A stretch of 64,000 nucleotides of DNA. Origin: Ustilaginoidea virens. Taxonomy: Eukaryota; Ascomycota; Sordariomycetes; Hypocreales; Clavicipitaceae. A program made the translations under genes and the position numbers. The notes beneath the pieces were generated by a model that worked only from the letters and a program-made list of their open reading frames with translations, was not told the DNA's origin and made no database searches. Within the stretch, counting starts at the first letter, position 1; each line of letters starts with the position of its first letter. The stretch covers positions 248,001 to 312,000 of the forward strand of contig NC_057317.1 of assembly GCF_000687475.1 (NCBI RefSeq), written 5' to 3'. Below are positions 9,276 through 21,560 of this stretch, in pieces.

Positions 9276-9370
9276 GTAATATAAAGGTGCCGTAAGTGCC
9301 GTAGGTGCCGTAGGTGCCGTAGGTGCCGTAGGTGACGTAGGTGCTATAGGTGCCGTAATATAAAAGGTGC
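9276..9370 (-). repeat. GGTGCCGTA repeat array in leader of element B
   Basis: Five or more 9-bp GGTGCCGTA units in tandem, with one GGTGACGTA variant and one GGTGCTATA variant. Copy number differs from A. Confidence 0.85.
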
Positions 9371-9751
9371 CGTAAGTGCCGTACCAAAAGTGCTATAAGT
9401 GGAAGAGTATAACAGGTGCCGTATGGTGCAGTGGGTGTCGTACACTAGGTGCAAAGGTGTTATACAGTGGTATAGTGTGATAGATATCACACTATAAAGT
9501 CCGTAGGTGCCGTAGGTTACACCAAAAATAACATAAGGTTACGCTAAAAGTGCCGTAAGGTTACGCCGTAAGTTGCCGTAGGGGTACGCCATTAATTGCC
9601 GCAGGGTAATGCCGTAGGTAACAAAGGGTAAGCCAAAGGTGATAAGGGTAAGCCAAAGATACCAAAAGATAGCTATATTAGTAGTACTAATAAGCAAGAG
9701 AGACTAAGGGGTGAACATAAAAGAGGTAGGGTAAAAACAAAGAAGTAAAAA

Positions 9752-9766
9752 CCCGGGCTCATAACC
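9752..9766 (-). other. Primer-binding site of element B
   Basis: Same initiator-tRNA-Met anticodon-arm complement as in A, directly adjoining the LTR at 9767. Confidence 0.83.
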
Positions 9767-10525
9767 TATTGCAATTCTCAAGGTCACTATAAAAGCAGAG
9801 CCTTACTAGCTAGCTAAATAGCATAAGACTGTCTGCGACCTGTGAACTAATCTTAGTATAAATACTAGATTTTTCACCAAGTCCTAAGACTATACAAGTG
9901 CTATAAAGCAAGGCAAGTGTAAAGGCAAGGCAAATATGAGATAACCAGAAACGCAGGGAAGGTGGAAGTTAAGAGGCATGTAGTGCATTAATAGACTCGA
10001 TTGTGCTACCCTTCAACTATCTAGAAAGAAGGGGGAAAGCTATCCTATATATACACGAAGGAGGGGTGGGCCCAGGCATTCAGGGTAGCCAGTAAGATAG
10101 CTCCCCGTAATGCTCACTATGCCACGTATATGATACGTCAGCAGCCCCACTATATCCGGCCTTTCCAACCACCCTAACCACCGCACTAGTAATTAGCCAC
10201 CACGCTAGTGACTACCCACCACACTAGTAGACTAGCCACCACACTAGTAGGCCACCACGCTAATTTAGCAATGCCACACCACGCTAGTAGGCCGCCACCA
10301 CGCTAGTAGGCAACCACGCTAATTTAGCAATGCCACACCTTTTTTTAACAAGGCCTACCTTACTTGATATACAGTAAATAATCCACTGAAAATCCTTAAG
10401 GTAAAAGGCAAAGGCCTGGGTTGGTAAGAATACCGTAAGTCTAAGAGACGGTATAAGGGCCAGAAGGTTAGTAGACCAATAGGGCATTAGGCCAGCAGCC
10501 TAGTAGGCTACTATAGGATTTTAAC
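9767..10525 (-). repeat. 5' LTR of element B
   Basis: 759-bp LTR of the same family as the A LTR, with extra copies of the CCACCACGCTAGTAGG unit at about 10250-10330 and scattered substitutions. Confidence 0.9.
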
Positions 10526-11210
10526 AGGGCCCTTTCTAAATATATAGAGTGGTTCAATATAACCTTCGGCCTAGAATTCAAGTAGATAATAGCGATAAGG
10601 TCGATGATAAGGGATAAATTATATATTCTTATTAAACGTATATAGCTGGTAAAGACTGCTATTACTAAGCACGTTATATAGCGCTTCGTTCAGGTTATAG
10701 AATGGAATCTTAATAAATATAACGTTTTAGAATAGCTTAGTAAAGTATTAACTATTTATAACCGATTAGAATAAAGTGGCTTAATCCTCCTATTAGGGAA
10801 TAAGCCTGCTAATATATTAGCGAAAGCCCTCTTTTAGAAGTATCCTAGTATCCAGGATAATATTAACTAGGAAATTACTAGAGCTAAAAAGCGAGGGCAA
10901 TATATTGACTTTCGTGAGATTATTAAAGATGTAAAGTAGCGGGTAGAGCTTTAAGAGAAAAGGAATATTACTAAAGGGAAGTATACTGTATTTACTATTG
11001 AAGGAAAGCCTTTATTAAAGGCCGCCGCCGCCCTTAGGAATATTACTAATATAGCTTCAGCTTTAGCTTTAAAGGAACTATCATTAGAATTAACGCCTTA
11101 TAAATACTATAAGCAACTATATATCAAGAAGAAGGGACTGTATTATAAGAGCTATTAGGCTCTTATTCCTTCTTTAGCGCCTAATAAGTTCCGCTTAAGG
11201 ATTTAGAAGG
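10526..11210 (+). pseudogene. Copia element D, Gag region (heavily RIPped)
   Basis: Plus-strand open reading broken by many TAG/TAA codons. Read with each such stop as a lost Gln it resembles a copia UBN2-type Gag ending in a zinc-knuckle-like segment (about 11094-11160). There the expected Cys and His positions are now Tyr (TGY/CAY to TAY), as RIP would produce. The coding continues at 17566 after the insertion of element C. The left part of D is absent or lies beyond element B. Confidence 0.75.
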
Positions 11211-11215
11211 AAACT
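11211..11215. repeat. Target-site duplication of element C, left copy (AAACT)
   Basis: AAACT precedes the C LTR at 11216 and is repeated after the other LTR at 17561-17565. The D coding sequence is continuous across the site. Confidence 0.92.
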
Positions 11216-11962
11216 TGTTAAAATCCTATAGTAGCCTACTAGGCTGCTGGCCTAATGCCCTACTGGCTTACTGACCTTCTGGCCCTTATACCGCCTCTTG
11301 GACTTATGGTAGTCTTACCTTAGGCCTTTGCCTTTTACCTTAGGATTTTCAGTGGATTATTTACTGTATATCAAGTAAGTAGGCCTTAAGGTAGGCCTTG
11401 TTAAAAAGGTGTGGCATTGCTAAATTAGCGTGGTGGGCCTACTAGTGTGGTGGCGGCCTACTAGTGTGGTGGCTAGTCCACTAGTATAGTGGGTAGTCAC
11501 TAGCGTGGTGGTTAGTCACTAGCGTGGTGGCTAATTACTAGTGCGGTGGTTAGGGTGGTTGGAAAGGCTGGATATAGTGGGGCTGCTGACGTATTATATA
11601 CGTGGCATAGCGAGCATTACGGGGAGCTTTCTTACTGGCTACCTTGGATGCCTGGGCCCACCCCTCCTTCGTGTATATATAGGATAGCTTTTCCCCTTCT
11701 TTCTAGATAGTAGAAGGGTAGCATAATCGAGTCTGTTAATGTACTATATGCCTCTTAACTTCTTACCTTCCCTGCGTTTTCTGGTTATCTTATATTTGCC
11801 TTGCCTTTACACTTGCCCTGCTTTATAGCACTTATATAGTCTTAGGACTTGGTGAAAAATCTAGTATTTATACTAAGATTAGTTCACAGGTCGCAGACAG
11901 TCTTGTGCCATCTAGCTAGCTAGTAAGGCTCTGCTTTTATAGTGACCTTAAAGAATTCAATA
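11216..11962 (+). repeat. 5' LTR of element C
   Basis: 747-bp LTR from TGTTAAAATCC to CAATA, with a TATATATAGG box at 11673-11682. It contains tandem GTGGTGG-CTAGT units at about 11440-11550. Confidence 0.92.
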
Positions 11963-11977
11963 GGTTATGAGCCCGGG
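11963..11977 (+). other. Primer-binding site of element C
   Basis: GGTTATGAGCCCGGG directly after the 5' LTR, complementary to the initiator tRNA-Met anticodon arm. Confidence 0.85.
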
Positions 11978-12351
11978 TTCTTACTTCTTTGTTTTTACCC
12001 TACCTCTTTTGTGTTCACCCCTTGGTCTCTCTTGCTTATTAGTACTACTAATATAGCTATCCTTTGGTATCCTTGGCTTACCCTTATTACCTTTGGCTTA
12101 CCCTTTGTTACCTACGGTATTACCCTGCGGCAATTAATGGCATACCTAACGGCAATTTACGGCGTAACCTCACGGCACTTTTAGCGTAACCTTACGTTAT
12201 TTTTCGGCGTAACCTACGGCACCTACGGATTTTATAGTGTGATATCTATCACACTATACCACTGTATAACATCTTTACACCTAGTGCACGACACCTACTG
12301 CACTATACGGCACCTGTTATACTCTTCCACTTATAGCACTTTTGGTACGGC

Positions 12352-12440
12352 ACTTACAGCACCTTTTATATTACGGCACCTATAGCACCTACGGCACCTA
12401 CGGCACCTACGGCACTTACGGCACCTTTATATTACGGCAC
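12352..12440 (+). repeat. TACGGCACC repeat array in leader of element C
   Basis: Plus-strand equivalent of the 9-bp leader repeats of A and B, with several consecutive TACGGCACC units. Confidence 0.83.
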
Positions 12441-12679
12441 CACATAAGCACCTTATATACTAACGCTATATTCTGGACTTGCACAACGCCTACGGCATTT
12501 GTGCTTTTATATTGAGACCTGCCGCTATACTCTGCGGTTATCTTTTTATAGTAGGCTACTAGCCACTATATTTACTAGCTGTCCAGCTAGTTACTCGACT
12601 ATTTTGCCAGCTATTTAGCTGGTTATTCATCTGTTCCTACAGCTATTGGCACCATTTTTAACGACTTTTAACCACTATA

Positions 12680-15600
12680 ATGGCATAGTCTAGGCCTTCT
12701 ACTTATAAGGCCACTTTGGATTCCAACTCTAAAGCTAATCTTACTACACGACTACAGCTAGATATGGACTATATAAAGTCCCAGATGAATACCCTAACTA
12801 CCCTTATACAAGGCTTAGTTAGTAGGCAAAATAGTAACGTTCCTACTATTACAATTAGCAAGGAACTAGTAGAGGCTACTAGCCCTACTATCTCCGGTCC
12901 TACTAATATGAACAGCAAGGACCCTGTAGAGGCTACTAGCCCTACTACTATTAATGCCGCTTCTATTAATAATAGCAAGAATAATTCTACTAATAATAGG
13001 AAAAAGAAGCAGCAAAAGAAGAAGGAACAGGACTCTAATAATAGCAGCAAATAGCAAAATATCGAGTCCTTTATTATAGGCAATTATAATACCCAGGATA
13101 CTAATATATCCTATTCCTCTTCTTCTACCACTATATCCACTGATATAAGCTATAGTGCTAAATCAGGCGGTAGGACCCCTAAGGATGCCCTCCTTTACGA
13201 TATAGGCTCTACTTATCATATTGTAAATGATAAGAAGTATTTCACCACTTTTCACCATTTTGAGAAGGATGATAAGCCGGTAATTACTACTGGTGGTAGC
13301 CCTATTTCCCCTACTGGTTGGGGCATAGCACGATTTACTGTGCTACAGGGCGTTAATCCCACCAAATGGGGTATTATAGAGCTCAAGAATGCACTATATA
13401 TTCCTACCTTGGATATTAACATTATTAGCGGTGTAAAGCACTATGCCGCTAAAGGGGTACTAATTAAAAATCAGCTTTGGTCAGCAAGCCGTAAATGCAT
13501 CGGCATTTTTAACTTCGAAAAATACGGCTTTTTCCTTTCACAGAAAGGAATAGACACACTACTACTGCATTAACCTTGCAGCTACTATACTAATAGTATA
13601 GTAGTAGAGGTCCCCAGCCCTACTAACCCTGCTGATTATAGTGATCCTGAGGATACCACTATTACCCCTGTTCCTACTACTGCGACTAGTAAGGAACCTG
13701 TAGAGGCTACTAGCCTTACTACCCAACCTTCCGCTATTACGACTAGCGAAGACCCTGTAGAGGTTACTAACCCTACTCCTGCCCCTATAGCTGCTGATAC
13801 AGAATATCAGAAGCTATTACAATTAGCCGGCATTTGGCATGTACGGCTAGGGCATATAGGTATTCAGCTGCTTAAAAAGACCTGTGCTAATACCCCTGGT
13901 CTACCTAACCTTAATAAGGTTAAAGATGCTGATTTTCGCTGTCTAGCCTGTATACAGGCTAAGAAGGTTAGAAGACCTTCTAAAGATGCGATACCTAATC
14001 CAGCTAAATGCCTGGATATTATAGAAGGTGATACTTTTGCTATATCACCTATGCCATACAACAAACGACCTGTTGCCCTTATATTAGTGGACAGAAAATC
14101 CCGATTCCGTTGGCTTTACTTACTGCCTAATAGGGAAGGCACTGTTGTTTTTAAAGCATTACAGAGCTTTATATAGAGCCTATAGGTCAGATATGGTAAA
14201 ACGCCTGTTGAATTCCACTATAATGGTGGAAATGAAATCAACAAAATGCTTAGTGATTGGCTTGTCGAATAGGGCATAACTTTTAATACATCTTGCCCCT
14301 ATATTCACGAACAAAACGGCCTAGCTGAGCGGTCCATTAGGGTTATAGCTGATAGACTACGTGCTACTATGGCCTGGTCAAGGCTACCATCTAACCTCTG
14401 GTCCGCTGTAATTACTGGCGTTGTTATGCTAGTAAATATAACAGCAGTTACTAACAGACCTTCTAGCCCCTATCAGGAGCTATTAAAGGATTATGACCAG
14501 ATAACACCGGAGCACTACCCTGATCTTATTAACCTTAGGGCTATTGGAGCAGCTATTGAAGTGCTTATACCACACGAAAAGCGTGTAAAAAGCCGCAAAT
14601 TAGCGCCCCGTACCGAGCCTAGTAGGCTCCTTACCACTCTAGGTAATAATACCTACCTAGTCTACCTTCTAAAGAAGAAGGTTGTTACCAAAACAACTTT
14701 TATTACCTTTATTTATCAAAATGAAGGTATAGGCCCTATTTCTAGTGGCCTAAAAGGAGACTTTCACAGAGGGCAAAATATAGGTTCAGAGGGGGTATCT
14801 AGCAGTAAAGAACCTGCTATTTTACTAGATAACCTTGAAAGCATCTCGGACCCTACTAACCTCACTAACATTACTAACACTAATGTTTTACTAGATGACC
14901 TTGAAAGCATCTCGGACCCTACTAACCTCACTAACATTACTAACACTAATGTTATACCGGATGACCTGGAAAGCATACCGGACCCTACTAATTTTATTAG
15001 CGTTACTAATGCTACCTTGGATAACCGTCCTATAATACAGTCCCCGGCTACTGCAAAGGATGACCTTATAGATATCCTTACTAGCCTTAATCCTACCGAT
15101 ATTGCTGACCCTACTGACCCTGCTGGCCCTGCTGGCCCTGCTAGCCCGACTAATCCTACAGGCCCTACCGACCCTACTGGCCTTACTGACTTATTCCCTA
15201 ATCAGGATTTATGCCACCTGATATGGGATTCCTGCTATGCAGCTAAGCGTAAGCTAGCTAAAAAGGCCCCTGATGGGACGCCTAATAGCTGGAAGGATGT
15301 GCTACGAAGCCCTGAAAAAGACCTCTGGATAAAGGCTTTATTTAAGGAATTTGAGCAGCTATTGGATACTAAAGTCTTCCAATTTATTCCTAAGTCTAGC
15401 GTTCCTATTGATAGGAAAATTATACGCAATAGGCCTGTTTTTCGGGTTAAAAAGGATGCTAATAATCAGCCTATAAAATATAAGGCTAGATTAGTTGTCA
15501 AGGGCTTTATGCAAGTCGAAGGAAAGGACTTCCAGCATACCTATACTTCTACCTCTATCCTACCCACCTGGAGGGTTATACTGGCTTTGGCTGCTAGTAA

Positions 15601-16693
15601 TAACTGGGAAATAGAGCAAATTGATTTTATAGGCGCCTTCCTAAATAGCGAACTTTCTGAGACTATTTATATGGATATCCCTAATGGATTTTTTGAATTT
15701 ACGGAAAGTCTACTAACTGATAGCAAGCTTTGGTCTAATATACAGCGCCAACGGTTACTAACTTTGCTTAAAGAAGCTGGCTTTAACCCTTCTATAAAGC
15801 AAGCTATTTTATTGAAGAAGGCCCTATACGGGCTAAAACAAGCACCCCGCGAATGGCAACACCGGCTAAAAGACCTGATTTCTAGTAAAGGTTTTTTACC
15901 TTTGGCTTCTGATACTGCCGTCTTTTATAATAAGCAAACCAGCACCTTTATCGTCACTTATGTTGACGATTGCCTATTAGTTGGTCCAAATATAACTTAT
16001 ATTAACCAGCTAAAAAGGAAATTTCATAAGGTCTATGCTATAGAAGACCGCGGTCTGGCTTCCTTCTTCTTAGGCGTACAAATTATACGGAATAGGAAGG
16101 AAGGTTTATTGTGGCTACACCAAGCCCAATTTATAGCAGAGGTCTTAGCTAAATTCGGCTTACAGGATACTAAACCTCAGCTAATTCCACTTCAACCAGG
16201 GATTCTAAATGAATCTAGTGGAAAAGATCTTAGCCCTACCGATCAGAGCCTTTATCAGAGCCTTACTGGCACTATAATGTGGCTTATGATTATGACTAGG
16301 CCCGACCTAGCATTTCCTACCCAATACCTCTCCCGGTTTATGTCCAAGGCAACTAATGTGCATCTAAATGCTGCAAAAGGCAGCTTTAGCTACCTTAAAG
16401 GCACTGAGAACCTAGCTATTTGCTTTAGTACTACTAAAAGCAACCAACAGCCTATTATAACCGCTTATTCTGATAGCGACTTTGCTGGCTGTAAAGAAAC
16501 CTCTAAATCTACTGGAGGCTTCTTGACTACTATTAATAGTAGTTCTATTAGCTGGCGTTCTAAGCGAGCCTCTTTAGTAGTATTATCTACTTTAGAAGCT
16601 GAATCTGATGCCTTATTTGAGACTATTCGTGAGCCACTACCGGGCCCTAAATTTACTAGGTTCCGCGAGTTACTAGGTCTTATGGCCTGCTAA
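12680..16693 (+). pseudogene. Copia Gag-Pol polyprotein of element C with six in-frame stops
   Basis: One continuous frame of 1337 codons before the terminal stop, without any frameshift. It is interrupted at 12686, 13052, 13571, 14174, 14183 and 14270. The first three stops fall at positions where A encodes Gln; the last three lie in the integrase region absent from A and also read as Gln-to-TAG. The order is Gag, protease (D-I-G-S), pre-integrase with the CxxC part (13930-13960), integrase (first Asp in LVDRKSRF; HYNGGNE where the second Asp is expected, now Asn; Glu in NGLAERS), RT with YVDD (about 15959), and a truncated RNase H. The RNase H lacks 77 residues after ETIRE, including the third catalytic Asp. 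The N-terminal repeat arrays are shorter than in A and B. Confidence 0.9.
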
Positions 16694-16805
16694 CTTATAC
16701 TAACTCACTTTTACTAAGGTTTTTCTTATGTTTTTCCTTAGCACTTTTATTGCATTTTCTTTCCCTATTCTTTACACGATTAGCTTGCTACTACAGTAGC
16801 TAATC

Positions 16806-16813
16806 AGAGGGGG
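16806..16813 (+). other. Polypurine tract of element C
   Basis: AGAGGGGG immediately before the 3' LTR. Confidence 0.85.
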
Positions 16814-17560
16814 TGTTAAAATCCTATAGTAGCCTACTAGGCTGCTGGCCTAATGCCCTACTGGCTTACTGACCTTCTGGCCCTTATACCGCCTCTTGGA
16901 CTTATGGTAGTCTTACCTTAGGCCTTTGCCTTTTACCTTAGGATTTTCAGTGGATTATTTACTGTATATCAAGTAAGTAGGCCTTAAGGTAGGCCTTGTT
17001 AAAAAGGTGTGGCATTGCTAAATTAGCGTGGTGGGCCTACTAGTGTGGTGGCGGCCTACTAGTGTAGTGGCTAGTCCACTAGTGTGGTGGGTAGTCACTA
17101 GCGTGGTGGTTAGTCACTAGCGTGGTGGCTAATTACTAGTGCGGTGGTTAGGGTGGTTGGAAAGGCTGGATATAGTGGGGCTGCTGACGTATTATATACG
17201 TGGCATAGCGAGCATTACGGGGAGCTTTCTTACTGGCTACCTTGGATGCCTGGGCCCACCCCTCCTTCGTGTATATATAGGATAGCTTTTCCCCTTCTTT
17301 CTAGATAGTAGAAGGGTAGCACAATCGAGTCTGTTAATGCACTATATGCCTCTTAACTTCTTACCTTCCCTGCGTTTTCTGGTTATCTTATATTTGCCTT
17401 GCCTTTACACTTGCCCTGCTTTATAGCACTTGTATAGTCTTAGGACTTGGTGAAAAATCTAGTATTTATACTAAGATTAGTTCACAGGTCGCAGACAGTC
17501 TTGTGCCATCTAGCTAGCTAGTAAGGCTCTGCTTTTATAGTGACCTTGAAAATTGCAATA
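16814..17560 (+). repeat. 3' LTR of element C
   Basis: 747-bp LTR paired with 11216-11962, with the TATA box at about 17272-17280. Confidence 0.92.
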
Positions 17561-17565
17561 AAACT
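17561..17565. repeat. Target-site duplication of element C, right copy (AAACT)
   Basis: Right copy paired with 11211-11215. Confidence 0.92.
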
Positions 17566-20500
17566 AAAAAGGCCGCAATAGTAAAGATAAAGTAGGAAAG
17601 TAAAGAAGTATAAGCTATATTTAAGGCCTTCTAAGATATGTATAATAATAATAATAATAATAAGAATGACTTGATTGAATCGAAGGGAAAAGAAAAGGAA
17701 AAGCAGGCCTTTGCCGCAAAAGGTATTTCTATTAAGTCCTTTTCTAATAAATCTCCTACTTTACGCGCCTATATTATCGTTAATACTAATGTAATGGCAT
17801 ATATATTCAACGACGAAAAGTGGTTTCTATATATTAATAAGGCTATTGATTAGTATATTCGAGGTATATCGGGCACTATTAGGGTCTAAAGTATTAGAAC
17901 CGTTTAAATCGTGCTGGAAGATAGATGAATTATTACTTTTGCCGATATTCTATACGTTCTTAGGATATTTATTAATATTCTTTCTGAATTATTAATAAAA
18001 AAGAAAGGATTATATTAGAATACTGAGATAGATAGGATTTACCTTAGGAAAGGAAGAATATAAGAAAATATCTTTTATATCTGCTGAATTAAAGAGAAAC
18101 CCTGTATTCTATATTAGGCAGGCGGAAATAATATGCCTGCGAGCGAATTTCTTATAAGGGCTTAGAATTTCAGAGAAGAAAAGCCTTAATATGCCTATTT
18201 AGCTCGAGGAGATAATCGCCAGTCGAAGATTTTAATGAAAATACCTTATACTATATAGTACGCCCGATTTAGGCACCCGGGAAGGGATCTAATAGATTAT
18301 ATCTTTAAGGATATATTGAATATGCCTCCTAAGTAGGCAAAATCGGATTGTAAGGTTTATAGTAGCGTGAAAATTACGCAGTAGATTTCACGATGCCTAT
18401 AAGAGGCATTAATGCCTTAGGAACCCTTTAAGGTTGTATCTTTTGACCTTTTCGTATAGTTACCTGCTTTTAATAGTGATAAATATATTGCGTTATTCAC
18501 CTGCCGATTCATAGGAATGAGGTTAATATTTACGATACCTAGGAAATCAGACCTTTAGGGTTATTAGCTAACCTTCGAGTATTGGATTCTATGCCTGTAT
18601 GATGTGAAAATCGCGATAGTTATCTCTGATAACGAAATAGCGCTTTAGATATTATGAAGTCGGGAAGAAGCTAGGCAGAAAGGCATTATGCTTCGGTTAT
18701 TAAGCCCTAATCACTAATATTAGAATAGTTATGCTGAACGTTTTAGGGGGGTATTGAAGACGAAGATATTACTTCTAAGCATATAAGCAGGATTCCCTAA
18801 GGATCTATAGCCTATTATAGTAGAAGCAGCAGTATATCTGTTGAATTATATGCCTCGGAAATCATTTTATAATAACTAGAAATCGCTATTTTAAATCCTT
18901 TAACTTTGGCTTTAATGGAATCGGCCTGCCTGGGGATATCTACCGGAAGATATACGCCTTTATATTCACCACCTTTACGCTTATAGATGTAAGGCCTATG
19001 TGATGATGAGGGATAGGATATTACGCGCCAATCTAAAGCTTAATTAGAGGGCTTATATCGGCTATTTAGCAGGATATATCTCTATAACCTAGTACCTGAT
19101 TTAGGTGCCTTTATTGAAGAGAAGCTATTAGTTTAACTCGAGCTATATTATATTTGATAAGACGATCTTCTATAAGGATAAGGAATAGTTGCCGATATTA
19201 GCCAAATAGAGGGAGGACCTTAATACCTTTATTAGTAATATTAAAGAAACCCCTATTATTGATGATTTCGAGCTTGTTGCGTTGGGGAATCTAATTAAGA
19301 ACCCCTTTATTAATAAGGTTGCCCTTAAATAGGGTATAGATAAGGCTATCGATTAGGGTATTATGCTAATTAATACGATTAAGGCTATTAATAATGCCCC
19401 TTAACCTACCGCTATTAACTTAAAGGTTATAGACTACCTTAAAGAGTCGATTGCTTAAGTATTACTTCTATTATTACTATTTTCGCCTGAGCTAGACGAT
19501 TAGACCGAGCTAATATTTCCCCTTAATAATATATTTTATATTAGGGTTAATAATATTAAAAGGAAGGATTATAAGGTCTTTACGGCAGCTATAATAAAGC
19601 CGTTGGCTATAATAGAAGCCCCTCATATTACGAATATGCCTAAAGAGCCGGCGATATAGAGGGAGCTTTAAAAGCATCCTAAGCGTAAGGAATTTATCGC
19701 CGCTGCTAAGGAGGAATACGGCAAGGTCACTAATAGGGAGATTAGGTGTATTATTCGTCGGAATGATTTATCTATAGACCCTAAGATTAAGCTATTAGAC
19801 CTAAAGTGGGTGTTCGCCTATAAATAGGACTAAAATAGCTTCCTTACCGGTTATAAGGCCCGATTATATGTTTATGGTAATTAATAACCTTTCGACCTTT
19901 ATGATACCTAGGCTGCCGCGCTTATAGTATATACTTTTCGCCTCCTAATGGCCCTAATGTGCTATTTTAACCTAGATACGCACTAATACGACTTCGTTAT
20001 AGCCTTCCTAAATGCGCCACTTAACGAGACTATCTATTATAAGCAGCCTAATAGATTTTACGATAGTTATTCGTATATTAAACTATTATATGCCCTCTAT
20101 AGGCTTTAAAGGTCGCTATTGCTATGGTTTAAAGAGCTATTACGATTCCTAATGGAAAGGGGCTTTATATAGGTCTGCGAGGACCTTTATATCTTTATTA
20201 ATGATACCTTTATTGTGTTCTTCTATATAGATGACCTAGTCGTCCTATATTATAAGTTATAGGCAGAGGCATTTAAGTCATTTCATATTATGCTAATAGG
20301 CGCTTTTAAGATTAAGGACCTCGGCGAGCTATATTGGTTCCTAGCTATTAAGGTTATTCGCGATCGTACGGAAGGGAAGCTATGGCTTACCTAGAGGGTG
20401 TACTTCGATAAGCTCGCGATTAAATATAACCTTACCTCTTTTAACGGAAAGGAACCCCCTAAGCACTTATTGAATGCTGTAAGACTTAAGAAGTATAATA

Positions 20501-21294
20501 GAACGGCTGAACCTAATAATACCTAGCAATACTAATTAATAGTAGGATTATTAGTATATCCGATTATAATTACTAGGCCTGAATTGGGCTATATTGGATT
20601 GCAGCTTTCCCGCTTCCTTTAAAATCTTAGTCTAGACTATTTGCGTGTGGCAAAAAAGGCCTTTGACTATAGCTATGCGTAGAAAAATACTGCTATTGAA
20701 TTTAGTGCTGATAACCCGGAAATATAGGCATATTTAGATGCATCCTTTGCTGACGATATTATATCCCGATGCAGCTCATAAGGATATATAATCAAGCTAT
20801 TTAGTGGCCCGATTATATATAAAGCTGGTCAATAGGATATAGTGATAATATTATCTATAGAGGCTGAATTGCTGGCGATTTCATATATTGCGAAAGAGGT
20901 TATCGCGTTCCGCAGGCTATATGAGGAAGTTGGGCTTTATTTGGTATAGGATGTCCCTACTATTTAGTGCGATAATATCTAGACCATTCGCCTATTAAAG
21001 GAAGAGTTTTTTAAACTTGTAACCCGGCTCTGTTATATTGATATTTATTATTATTGGTTGCGATAGGAAGTTCAGAAGGGTTCTATTGATATTATGTGGG
21101 TTCCTATAGGTAATATGATTGCTAATGGTTTTACTAAGCCCCTAATAGGCCAGAAATTTGAAACCTTCCGCTATTAGTTGGGGCTAGTAGTATTAAAAGG
21201 CTCCCGCGATGCCGGGCAGTCTTATGATATTCATCGTGATATTAAGGAAATGCCTTATGAAGAGGATGATAAAAAGCCTTACTAAATAGATTGA
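17566..21294 (+). pseudogene. Copia Pol relic of element D (protease, integrase, RT, RNase H)
   Basis: The plus-strand frame is legible only if TAG/TAA codons are taken as lost Gln codons. A protease-like segment near 17765-17825 retains AYIFND in place of the family's SHxxND, and its D-T-G has become N-T-N. An integrase-like YAERFRG motif lies near 18730. RT follows (WVFAYK at about 19808, then a copia FYIDD catalytic motif at about 20222-20240). The RNase H part has YLDASFADD near 20735 and SIEAELLAIS near 20855. It ends with a TKP...FRYQLGL segment near 21137-21185 and a stop at about 21294. All catalytic regions are recognisable but riddled with stops, so it is dead. Confidence 0.82.
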
Positions 21295-21553
21295 GAAGAT
21301 GCGTTTCAACAGCCGCATATGTTTTCCTATGCAGACCTGAATTTTATGGTTTGTTGTTATTTTCTATTGTCTTTTACGTTCCTCACAATAATATGTGCGA
21401 ATAGGGGCATTTTTACCCCTGAGGGTTGTTTTTAATAATAGCGCCTCTACCGCTCTTTTTGCTATGGTATGATAACTTTTATGGTTCTATTTGCTATCTT
21501 ATTTTTTATGGGAATTGGCTATATAGTAGGATATGCTTGATAAAGTATATCCT

Positions 21554-21560
21554 GGGGGGG
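21554..21560 (+). other. Probable polypurine tract of element D
   Basis: Seven consecutive G residues immediately before a TGTG... LTR-like start, 260 bases after the end of the RNase H reading frame. Confidence 0.6.

Larger units (their letters stand above)
8385..10525 (-). mobile_element. Copia element B, 5' part
   Basis: Continuation of element B after the A insertion: the start of the Gag region, leader, PBS and 5' LTR on the minus strand. It borders element D at 10526. The target duplication of B cannot be checked because its other end is outside the window. Confidence 0.9.
11216..17560 (+). mobile_element. Copia element C: full-length, RIP-inactivated, integrase-containing
   Basis: A 6345-bp plus-strand element of the same family as A and B, with two 747-bp LTRs, PBS, PPT and the 5-bp duplication AAACT, nested in element D. 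Unlike A and B it retains the integrase coding region. The two LTRs differ at about ten positions. Six differences are transitions in CpA/TpG context and four cluster in the last 13 bp. Confidence 0.93.

Noticed and set aside
13888..14653. Integrase loss interpreted as removal of a spliced intron, as proposed for the RNase H deletions
   Set aside because: The breakpoint can slide only within TAATACC, and no position gives GT...AG ends; repeat-mediated deletion fits better.
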